Positions 48,101 through 56,400 of a stretch of DNA of 64,000 nt are shown one piece after another (within the stretch, counting starts at the first letter, position 1; each line of letters opens with the position of its first letter). The notes under the pieces were generated by a model, which was given only the letters and a program-made list of their open reading frames with translations, had not been told where the DNA came from and made no database searches. Source of the DNA: Siderastrea radians (Eukaryota > Cnidaria > Anthozoa > Scleractinia > Rhizangiidae); assembly GCA_964017195.1 (NCBI GenBank), contig OZ024887.1, forward strand, positions 60,217,311-60,281,310. Reading direction: 5' to 3'. The position numbers were made by a program, and so were the translations under genes.

Positions 48101-48794
48101 GTCCATAACAGCAAGCCAGCAGACACCAGAACAAGAGTTTTCCAGTCTTTATTGAGGAGCAAGAACGAGCCAACAAAGGAAACCTTCGACTTCCGGTTGA
48201 CTTCCGTCGCTCAAGAACGTCTGTGCTTAAATTTACGACGCAGTCTCGTGGAATAATTGTTAAATAACCCTTGACGTATAGAGTGGTTTTCAATAAAGTA
48301 TCGGAAGTAATTCGCGTTTGCTCTGGTTTTGCTTTATCTCTCTGTGATTGGTTGAAAAAACTCGTGCCTTTTTCTCATCCAATCAGAAACAAGACCAAAA
48401 CCAATCTTGACTTGCTGTTACGCAGTTTTCCGTGCTTGACGTCACTTGCGTGTATTCACTTCGATTGATGATTGGTTCGATGTGTTGTTCGCGTCCGTTA
48501 TGATTGGTCAGTGGTACGCCACTCACTCATTTCCGCTCTTCCTGTTGAAGCTGAAATGGTAGCGATGACGGGCGGCTGGTATCCAAAGGAAAAATTTCAA
48601 CCACAACCAAAACATTTCAACCTTAATACCTCCTCCCCCTTCCCCCCCCCCTTTTTTTATTTCCTAACCTTAGAAAGGAACATTACCCGCCGTGAGAAGT
48701 TATTTTCTTTCATGTATGGCAGACTGAAGCTGAAGAAGACGAGTCTTATGACGACCCCATGAATGTGGTTCCTAAAACGCCGCAGTCTTCGTGA
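30166..48794 (+). CDS. SUPT7L: SUPT7L / STAF65-gamma, SAGA (STAGA) histone-fold subunit, ten coding exons
   Basis: Coding exons are 30166-30353, 31024-31171, 31883-32013, 32586-32695, 34480-34601, 35077-35220, 36762-36823, 41633-41667, 47593-47645 and 48723-48794. All have GT-AG junctions with consistent phase and total 1,065 bp (354 aa plus stop). The protein is a core scaffold subunit of the SAGA/STAGA acetyltransferase complex; its bromodomain-associated histone fold pairs with another SAGA histone-fold subunit in the nucleus. Landmarks in common with the human protein are HWGEI near residue 20, LHQPS around residue 50, LTLHCIELQHHKRRMR (exon 2), KTEGAEASSLP (exon 3), then the histone fold at about residues 165-265: LLMRAVATLCALAGFD, SALEILTDVLDDFNTKFCQL, LLRMAVDNEALNGRTGFP and MEYALHEIGLGG. 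The tail is acidic (EAEEDESYDD) and shorter than the human C-terminus (about 354 versus about 414 aa). Exon 8 is only 35 bp; it is accepted because phase and both splice sites fit. Introns 7 and 8 are 4.8 and 5.9 kb and full of repeats; intron 8 holds an antisense receptor-like gene. Confidence 0.91.
33195..33475. repeat. Degenerate CCTGGAAAGTCCTGG repeat
   Basis: AGTCCTGGAAA recurs irregularly about nine times in SUPT7L intron 4 (33195-33300 and 33420-33475). No ends were found. Confidence 0.6.
35381..35640. repeat. Dispersed repeat (copy B)
   Basis: TATACAGGGATGTGCCACTG onward matches the window start (1-55, then 340-560) without the MITE present there, so it shows the uninterrupted state. 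It lies in SUPT7L intron 6. Confidence 0.75.
35855..36136. mobile_element. 282-bp palindromic-ended MITE
   Basis: The ends are TTAGGGCTGATTTAGACAGT and the inverse ACTGTCTAAATTGGCCCTAA. The inverted match continues inward (GATTTTTGCTTATAACTGC and GCAGTTGTAAGCAAAAATC). It lies in SUPT7L intron 6. Confidence 0.8.
37133..37535. mobile_element. TTAA-flanked MITE with GGACGGTGCCTCC ends
   Basis: TTAA borders both ends (37133-37136 and 37532-37535). The inverted ends are GGACGGTGCCTCCT and AGGAGGCACCGTCC. A second internal inverted pair is formed by the GAAAAATGCGTGGCGAC-type sequences near 37230 and 37340. It lies in SUPT7L intron 7. Confidence 0.8.
38289..38314. repeat. (TTATG)n microsatellite
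   Basis: Five consecutive TTATG units in SUPT7L intron 7. Confidence 0.9.
39181..40131. mobile_element. 0.95-kb element with CCCGGG-rich inverted ends
   Basis: The left end GGTTCAATTCTACCTGTTAC then CATCCCCCCCC is inverted at the right as GTAACAGGTAAAATTGAACC. Both subterminal regions are full of CCCGGG/CCCCCGGG words. On the minus strand the interior (about 39580-39900) has coding-like pieces (KSLEFVADWLEKNNLSKL, then a frame at 39800-39576). This may be a decayed autonomous gene. It lies in SUPT7L intron 7. Confidence 0.75.
42845..43773 (-). pseudogene. Seven-helix GPCR-like gene with an apparent frameshift, inside SUPT7L intron 8
   Basis: The first frame (43773-42952, 273 aa) has six evenly spaced hydrophobic helices at about residues 42-67, 80-100, 117-141, 157-178, 187-207 and 233-254, separated by short polar loops. 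Cys116 (start of helix 3) and Cys179 (loop before helix 5) are placed like the disulfide of rhodopsin-type receptors. The frame then stops. The expected seventh helix (IRYLIIMNFNAGIALPLAVT) and a polar acidic tail lie in an overlapping second frame (43075-42845). A one-base change near helix 6, around 42980-43030, is the simplest explanation: a decaying gene, an allele or a sequence error. There is no DRY motif after helix 3 and no NPxxY, so it is a divergent, probably lineage-restricted receptor or only GPCR-like. Met39 (43659) is an alternative start directly before helix 1. It has no intron, as is common for cnidarian receptor genes. No ligand can be proposed. Confidence 0.55.
43979..44391. 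repeat. Direct duplication of about 125 bp
   Basis: The segment at 43979-44108 (GGCTCATATGCAACGTACGG ... AATAAACTGA) recurs at 44267-44390 with scattered changes. Between them lies an inverted pair, TTTTCATTGTTTCC and GGGAAACAATGA. It is in SUPT7L intron 8, upstream of the GPCR-like gene's start. Confidence 0.7.
44889..45049. mobile_element. 161-bp near-perfect palindrome with 9-bp target duplication
   Basis: TAGCCTGTTCCAGGCGTTCA at the left is the exact inverse of TGAACGCCTGGAACAGGCTA at the right, and most of the arms pair through GTGGAGCGCGAGCGAAAAA. GTTGTTTAC flanks both sides (44880-44888 and 45050-45058). A 9-bp duplication suggests a Mutator-like origin. Confidence 0.85.
45112..45351. 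mobile_element. 240-bp inverted pair with GAAGAAGGC...GCCGAAACG motif
   Basis: The arms TATGAATGACAAAATAGGTA and its inverse bracket two head-to-head copies of CCCCTGAAGAAGGC-N6-GCCGAAACGYCGGG. The centre is AAAT/GGAAATAG-rich. The motif resembles the core of hammerhead-type ribozymes carried by some retroelements, but an extra A before the GGC stem and missing flanking helices make that uncertain. Confidence 0.65.
46741..46892. repeat. Polypyrimidine (CCTT/CCCT)n tract
   Basis: About 150 bp of CCTTCC, CCCTCC and TTCCTTCC units on the plus strand with almost no purines, in SUPT7L intron 8. Confidence 0.9.
48020..48236. mobile_element. MITE with TAAGCACAGACGTTC ends, spanning part of SUPT7L intron 9
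   Basis: AACTTAAGCACAGACGTTCC at the left is inverted as AGAACGTCTGTGCTTAAATT at the right. The inverted match continues through CGGAAGT-type words. Confidence 0.7.
48281..48538. mobile_element. GATTGG-rich MITE (copy 2)
   Basis: Same family as 8864-9145: GAGTGGTTTTCAATAAAGT at the left, ACTCACTCATTTCCGCTC at the right, and in between the shared blocks GTGATTGGTTGAAAAAACTC and ACCAAAACCAATCTTGACTT. It lies in SUPT7L intron 9. Confidence 0.75.
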
Positions 48795-49070
48795 TGGTAA
48801 AGCAAGTGAACTCAACTGGTGCCTCTCCTTTGGACACAGGAAACGTCTGAACGATCGACACGTTGTTGTAACAGAAGATTCGGAGAATTAAGCTCTTAGG
48901 CTAAGAAGGAGAAGGAGATGTCCCTGCTGTCGTCCGAGATCCTTGTACATCAAGTGGATCAGACTTTCCTTTAGGAGCATGGTTTTATTGTTGACTTTGA
49001 GTCGTTCGGTTACCAACAGAAATCATTTCACTGAAGAAACAATTCTCAGAATTTATATGAGTTGGAGCTA

Positions 49071-49258
49071 CAGTTGACTGCCAGCAACTCGAACCTTCGG
49101 TAACTCGAACCTTCTCACTTACTCGAAGTGAATGTTTTTTCCCTTCAGGTTTTTCTGTATATTTTCACCATCGATAACTCGAACTCATGAGGACTCGAAT
49201 CTTTTTTTTTTTTTTTTTTGGATTTCCCTGGAAGGTTGCAGTTATCGGCAGTCAACTG
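49071..49258. mobile_element. TA-flanked Pogo/Tigger-like MITE
   Basis: The ends CAGTTGACTGCCAGCAACTC and GGCAGTCAACTG are inverted, with TA on each side (49069-49070 and 49259-49260). Internal AACTCGAACC words are related to the element at 14694-14919. Confidence 0.8.
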
Positions 49259-49382
49259 TAGCAGTATTTTCGACAACTCAGTTTCACTTGTGTCATGTTT
49301 ACTTAGCAAATAGTTGAAATTCAATCTATACATATTACTTCCATGTTTTCCATGAGCTCTTTTTACATTCGAAACTGAGTTA

Positions 49383-49848
49383 TGCGCCGATCAATTCGAA
49401 ACTTCAACATCCCCCCCCGGGCATACCCCGGGCATTTGACTGTGCATCGTGCCCAGGGAGGGGGGAATTTGAACGTTGCGTTGAAAGGGTGGGGAATTTG
49501 AACCGGATTTATCTCTTGTTCTGACGTAATACGCCCGAGCGTTTTTTCGGTTTTTGCAGGGTATGACGGATTTACAAGATAGAATTTCACCTTTGTTAGT
49601 TAATAACTTTTTCAAAAGAAGTTTGAAGGTGTCATTACGGCATATCTCACTCTGAAAAGCGTGAACAGTGTTTGATTGAAGACGAAATTTGTCTTTGAGG
49701 AGAGTTATTTCAGTACTAGTTGGTGGGGCGTTTGAACGGCTTTTTTGCCCCGAGGGGAGGGGATTTGAACAAGCCAATCTTCAAAAGTTCAAATGCCCGG
49801 GGGGTTGCCCGGGGGGGGGAATGTTGAACTTTCGAATTGATCGGCGCA
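49383..49848. mobile_element. 466-bp MITE with TTA duplication and CCCGGG subterminal blocks
   Basis: TGCGCCGATCAATTCGAAAC at the left is inverted as TTTCGAATTGATCGGCGCA at the right. TTA flanks both sides (49380-49382 and 49849-49851). GC-rich CCCGGGCA runs follow each end, as in the unrelated element at 39181-40131. A minus-strand frame through the interior is a by-product or a decayed gene. Confidence 0.85.
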
Positions 49849-51627
49849 TTAGTTTCTGATGGAGTGAAATCTTCTGTCTCATCTACCTACTAGGAACATA
49901 TTTGTCTTAAGGTGATTCCATCGAAGTAGAAGGATAATTATATTTATTAAAAACTGGACTAGGTATATTGGATTCCTAGCATTTTGATTGGCTGAACGGA
50001 GCTATTGTAGGCTATCAGCTCATATACCTGCTGTGACCAAATAATGGTCAATGAGCACTCAACAACAAAGTGAGCTGAAAGTTTTTCTCCGTGAGCAACC
50101 CAGCGAGAAAAATGGACGAGAAAAATCACTTGGCAGCAAATTTAAGTTAAGCAGAAATTCCAACAGCGTCACTTAGACACAAATCAAAATTGTTCCGTAG
50201 TACTTGATTTCTTAAGACAACAAGAAACTGTGCAGAAATAGAAATGCAAGCATTAAGCGTTGTGTTTACAACTATTTTTTTTTTCATCGATCGTCACGTC
50301 GATCATTAAAGGTGAACAAACGGTAGATTTTATCAGGAAGGCTTTTCACTTCAAAATATCAAGACAAGACGTACAATAAAACACAGCGAAATGGGGCAGA
50401 AGCATTTAATAAAAACTATCACACATTCATGGCGAGTCGGCGCGAATGAAGCAATCTAAACAAGTACTAAGCTTAAACAAACTACCATTACCATGAAGGA
50501 AGGAAGGGCGTAATTTTTTTCGGCTATAACACGCGAAATTGACACTGGTTTACCTGCATTCGTTGTAGTTCTTTGTTCCAACAGGTCCAAATGATAGAAA
50601 TTGGATGCCATGTAAACGGAGTTGAATCGCTTTCCAAGTCGTTGGAGTGTTGTTTTTTAATACCACTCCGTCCACAACCTCTAAACCGAGAACAACTGCG
50701 TTTTGTGCTTTGCGTTTAACAGAATATGATGGTGAATGCTAATGTTCCTCTCTACAGTAATCTTGTTTCTGAGCTGCATTGAAATTACCTCTTCAAGTTC
50801 AAATTAGTTCTGTCTTCAGTTCGGTCAAACACCCACATCATTGATTGCTCCGTTGTGCGAACGGATTACAAATTTGCTCCGTTTCAACTCCAGCAGCTAA
50901 CACGGTGAAATCGTACAGCTTCAATTCGCTTCGAACGATGATTACAACAATGTCTCAGGAAAAAATCAAACACGTACCATATTTCAGAGCCAATAATTAG
51001 AACATTTTTTTCCAAAACTTGTGCCACTTCGTTCACTTTCGAGCAGTTTCTTTGATTCATTCAGCTTTGCAGTGAAACGCTGCAGCACTTTGCAAGGTTT
51101 TGGCGCCTTTTTCGTTCAGTCATGCGATCGATTCTTGTTCCCTTTTTATCTCTTTTCTCATTTTTTTCCCTTTCCTTCTTGGTTTTTTTTTAACAAAAAA
51201 TAGTGGTTAAGACGATTTCCGCTGAACGTTCGAGCAGTAAGGGCAAAAATTAAGTTACCAAAAAAATACTTGCAGCACTGTCACATTTTGAGAACAGATA
51301 AGAAGAACTTATCGTTACTTTTGCTCCCAAGCTGACCCCGCGAGAGAAAATTGGATTTGAAGTTATCAATGTTTCAATTTAAAAGACGCTTCATGTCAGT
51401 TCAAAACAAAATGGCGCCCGTTTTTAGCATACTTTTACGAGATTTGAAATTAATTTTCTTGAGAATGCTTGAGAATTTCATCACGGGGTCACTTAAGCAA
51501 GTGAACTAGAGTGAGATGTTTCAAATAGCATTTAAAATGTTACCGTGCTATGAGTAGTTTTTTGGTAAATATTTTTTGCACTTATTGCTCGATCGTTGAG
51601 CGGAATCCGTCTTAAGTTTTTAATAAA

Positions 51628-51742
51628 ACAATTATTCTACTCGGGCTTGCTGGATATCAAATGATTATAACCAACTCGGCGCTACGCGCCTCGTTGGTTA
51701 TCCATCATTCGATATCCAGCGCGCCCTCGTAGAATAATTGTT
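51628..51742. repeat. 115-bp palindrome
   Basis: ACAATTATTCTACTCGGGC at the left is mirrored by GCGCCCTCGTAGAATAATTGT at the right. The inner part CTGGATATCAAATGATTATA pairs with the GGTTATCCATCATTCGATAT region, with a short loop of GGCGCTACGCGCC. Confidence 0.8.
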
Positions 51743-51898
51743 AATTAGAACATTTCAAAAATTCAATAAAAGATAGAGGCCAGTCACGTTGCTTGTTTTT
51801 GCACAACATGGATAGCCATTAATACCAACTATACGACCCGCAAGGTTTTCCTGAAAATCCCTAGTAATCAGAAATGAAAACCATAATTGCTTTAACAA

Positions 51899-52106
51899 AA
51901 CTCTTTAAGCCCCAACAGTGACAAGCATCTAATTTCTCCTTACAACATCACTACTTGATCCAACATACAGGTCACGAGAATAAAGGAAATGATCACCGCA
52001 CATGAAATGTGTTGTTGCTTGTGCAAATTCTCTCAACTAGTACCATAGGAAATATATGGAGAACACTAAGGAGAATGTGCATATTGATACTGAGGCTTAA
52101 AGAGTT
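51899..52106. mobile_element. 208-bp CTTTAAG-family MITE (copy 1)
   Basis: The ends AACTCTTTAAGCC and GGCTTAAAGAGTT are inverted. The shared core includes GTGACAAGCATCTAATTTCT and AACTAGTACCATA. Further copies are at 57543-57761 and 61196-61403, and a worn one at about 38980-39180. Confidence 0.8.
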
Positions 52107-52950
52107 AAAAAAAAGTCATTGCTTGTATTGAAATATTGGAGCAGTTCAATAAAATGAAAGTCATTTATCTTCCTTTGTATTCTATTTTAGTTGAATGGGA
52201 ATTAAGGATATAAAAAGTTAAAGAATTTGCCGCGTGCGTACATAACCCTGCTGCACCTGTATTTATCATCGCACGTAAGTTTCAACTAATCAAGTCAAAT
52301 GAGAGCAAGGCTTGGAGAGTATTCCGTTCCTGTTTGGTTCGTATGAAAATTAGATCTAACTGGTGTAAACTGTTAAAGAACTAGTCAACCCTGAAACTAA
52401 TGCATTTTCCAACTCTTTTCGTTAGTTTATTTTTAAATGGCGTCAAAAAGTGGGTGGGGCAGGGGCCGGGGGGCCCCCCTTAGCCTACCCCTGTAGACTA
52501 CTAGCAGTCCCTTTTTGGATAGTCGAGAGGGCGCGCGCAATAGCCGAGGGAAAAAGTCGAAACCTGGAGTGAACGTGCGGAGGGGCGCTAGGGAAGAGGC
52601 GGGCATCACAAGGCAACGACTGTGCAAAGAAAAAAAAAAAAAGAAAGAGAAACAAAAAGCAACACTACGAGGCCTCAGAAACATTGATTTTTGCCCTTAA
52701 CACCTCCTTCCCGCTCCGAGGTAGCACTCACGGCCGGCAACTGTGAACTACAGATGTATTTGATGTTTCTCTTTGCCAAATTGCAGAACTTCACGATAAA
52801 AATGTGCCGTATTTTTAAAAATAAAAGAGCTCTCAGTCCCAAAATCTATTACTGAACGCATAGTAATATTCTCTAGCTATACTTAATCAGAGCCGGTGAA
52901 TCCACATACTTTTTGCGAGTCCAGGCTTATATTTACTCAAGTCTTTAAGG

Positions 52951-53200
52951 GCCTGGCTAAACTAGGAAACATTGCTGCAGACGCAAATGTTTCCCAGTTT
53001 AGCCGCGCGGAACTGACGTGTTGCGGAAGCAAATCTTGCGTCTTGGAAGCAAAGGAATGTTTCTGACTCAAGTCAAAAACATTTTTGCTTCACGGACGCA
53101 AACTTTGCTTCCGAAACTTATGTTTCCCAGTTTAGCCACCCAAGGAAACATGTCTGGAAACAATGTTTCCGCAGCAATGTTTCCTAGTTTAGTGTCAGGC
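52951..53200. mobile_element. 250-bp MITE just upstream of NOP56
   Basis: The left end GCCTGGCTAAACTAGGAAAC (then ATTGCTGC) is inverted at the right as GCAGCAATGTTTCCTAGTTT, with AGTGTCAGGC at the border. Additional AATGTTTCCCAGTTTAGCC copies lie inside. It ends 280 bp before the NOP56 start codon, so it may overlap promoter sequence. Confidence 0.75.
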
Positions 53201-53480
53201 ACACCCTCATTTCCTAAATGTCATTTCAGTTCTCAGAGGTTGTAGTGGAAGGTCAAAATTGCTTAAAACTTCTTCTTAAAATCTGCTGGGTGGATTAAAG
53301 TGAAGTTGATAAAAGTTATTTTCAAAACTTTTTAGCTAAATTAAACTGAGTCGAAAACAACTCCCTTTTTCCAGGCGTTTTGCAAATCTCTCGGCCCAGT
53401 CATCTTCATTTCCCAAAAGACGTGTTAGATACAAGAGCCTGGGACCAAGAGTAACACCACGAGGCTGCGAACAATTCAAC

Positions 53481-56400
53481 ATGGTGGGTGAAATTTGGAT
53501 TTGTTGTGCTTGTATTCTTCGATCTAGCTTATGTTTCCTCCTGTTTTGCGACCTTACTCGTGTTTTTTTTTTCGTCCTCAGGTTTTGTACGTGTTGTATG
53601 AGCATGCTTCGGGCTATGCTGTCTTCAAAGTCATCGCAAAAGAAGAAATCGGTGTCTTGTTGCCCGAGGTTCAAGAATCGGTCGCCGATCTTTCTCGATT
53701 TGGAAAGTTAGTCAAGTTGGCAGCATTTTCGCCCTTCAAATCAGGAACAAATGCGCTAGACAACATCAACTGCATATCAGAAGGTTTGTTCCCTATTCAT
53801 AATGATGTAGATCATTTTAATCTGAGTTTGTTTATCGAAGGCCAAAATTTGCATTGCACTCTGTCGTCATTCACGTGTATTTTGTTGTGGTTGCTCATTT
53901 GTTATCTGTCTTGTGGAACCAATTCTTTCTGGAGGGCGTCTTTGAGTTCATTCTGGTCTGGTCATTTTATTTGAATTTAATCTTTACATTTAGCGGCATC
54001 AGCTTGTTTGGCATTAACTTTATTGCGAGGAAAGTTTACGATTGATTTCATGTAGTTTTGCATAGATTATTGCCATGATTTGTAACACACACTTTATCAG
54101 CATAATATTCCTTTACCTGACCATATGCATTGGTGGTTGTGCCTGTTCTACATGAACAGTGCGATCATCAGAGCAACTACCACCAAAATGCTCACCCTCT
54201 TTTTACGCTTGACAAAAATGTAAGTTACAACAAGAAATAGACATTACATACATATATATATGCTCCCCAAGTTATTGGCTGAAGTGGGTATGCAGATATG
54301 CAAGTGACTTCATACCTGTGTGGTATGCCTGCCCATAGGTAGCAATATTTAATCCTTACTGAATTCTATTTGATTTAATCTTTGTTATCTTTTAATTTAA
54401 ACTTTGCATCCAAAATTCATTTAAACTTTGTTCTTTAAATTTAAACTTTGCACTCAAAATTCATTTAATCTTTGTCCTTTAGATTTAAACTTTGCAAGCA
54501 AACAATTTGAACTTTCATTTAAACTTCTGTGAATATTTCATTTGAACTCTGCTGAAATATTCATTAAACTTTGAAAAATTTCATTTAATCTTCCTGGGGC
54601 GAGCTCGGCCAGAATAGCCTCGTTTTCGAGATCAAATGGCGGCCATGTTGTTTAGGCGGGTTGGCCGTTGACAAAATCCGGATCGGATCGGACCGGACTC
54701 ACAAAACCTGGATCGGGTCAAAGTCTATTAAAGAAACCAATATCTACTCATTGAAAGTAGGCGCATTTCAAACTTCCATTAAAAATGGTCAAGTGGTATC
54801 TCTGGATGAAGATGATAAAGAGAGATCAAGAAAGTGATTGTCATTGCACTGTTTTTGCTTTTTCTTCTGCATTCTGTCGTGAAGACTTTTTGTTTATTGT
54901 TATGGTTTTACATTCTGTGAACTACTTCATTACTTCAACTACTGCATTATGAAGAGGAAGCTTCAATAGCTTGTGCCAGAGTTTGTACAATTAAGTCAGT
55001 ACCGAATTGACCATAAAGTAACAATGACATCAAGATAACTCGCGTCTTTCTCATTTTTTACGTGGAACCTGAACCATGTACATATGATTACAAGGTTTTT
55101 AGAATGCAACCATAGCTACCTCACAGAGGGCAATAAAACGGAACTTAAAGCTCCTAGAATAGCAGTATGACAAGGATACCTTGCTTTCGTTTTTTGTCCA
55201 GATTCTAGAATGGTGGAATATGAGACCTGTGCCGACAATTACCATAGCCTGATTCACACAATGGTTTAGTGTTCGAGGTAAACCCGCATGACGAAAATTG
55301 TGTCAAGTTTGAGCAAAATGTTTGATTTCACCTTAACAAAACGGAAAAAAAATGTGATCTACTAAGGTAATAAGTATAGAATAGTAATTACTGGCACTTG
55401 AGACCTATTTAACAATGCAAGCTATCACTGTATAAGAAAATAATCCGTTTGCTTTCTAACATTAATGTAGGTTTAATTATTGATTTTGTTCCAGGTTTTC
55501 TGGAAAATCCCTTTCAAGTAATGACAGTATACTCGAAGTTTCTTTTCAAGTGACAGCCCTGTTCATTCAGTAGCATTATAGTTTCATTTCCATATTCACA
55601 ATCAAAGTGTCTAATCAAATTATATTAGCTTTGCAAGCTTTTGCGTGCAAAATGTTTCAAAGACGTTACAGTAAACACAACTATTCATCCACATTGTACA
55701 AAAGAATAAGTTAGCCTTTTTCTGTTTCATTTCAACAGTGTGATTTATCGTAAACCAAAGACACAGTTCATATGCAAAATTTCATAAGTTGTTAAATGAC
55801 AAAACAGGGTCTCAAACTGAAATTTTTTCTCTGCCAAATTATTTGTACTGCACATTAAATACATAATTTTTCTAGATTTTCCATCGCAACAACCGTGAAT
55901 CACAAACTTCCATCTTATAAGCGAGCGGTGCCCATCTATATGCCAAAAAGAATTTGGCCAGGGTACAAAGTATCTCCTCCTTGATACTAGTGCACCCCAT
56001 CTCAGGGCAGTATTACAAGGGTTCACCCTATTTATAGCAGCCCTTATTCTACTTCTCTGTATATGCAGACCTAGTGAATGAAAATAGCCTGACATGAGTG
56101 GCTCGCCAGTTGTGGAACCGTGTCGTGACATGTAGTTTTAATTATAGCGTCAATTCTGTCACCTGAAATGTCAGAGAATTGCTGCAACTCGGAAAGGCCG
56201 TACTCCTGGACACGGCGCATAAAAGTCCACCTTGATACTCCAAACAGTTTTGAGATCTTGCTCCAGGAGAAATTAAGCCCACGCAGTTCTACCAAGACAT
56301 CTCTTGGAGTATAGAAACAAGGCTTTCCTGGACGTTTTGTGTCAACAATTGATAAAGGTAGCTCACAAGGCGATGCAGAATCATAATTAGAGTGATTGTA

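Larger units (their letters stand above)
48795..53480. other. Intergenic region between SUPT7L and NOP56
   Basis: No conserved exons were found. It should hold the SUPT7L 3' UTR and the NOP56 promoter and 5' UTR. Inverted-repeat elements at 49071, 49383, 51628, 51899 and 52951 are listed separately. The stretches 49850-51600 and 52110-52950 show no recognisable feature apart from AT-rich sequence and a few homopolymer runs. Confidence 0.6.

Noticed and set aside
49391..49777. 128-codon minus-strand frame
   Set aside because: It lies inside a TTA-flanked palindromic MITE and runs through its GC-rich ends, so it is more likely a by-product or decayed remnant than a gene.
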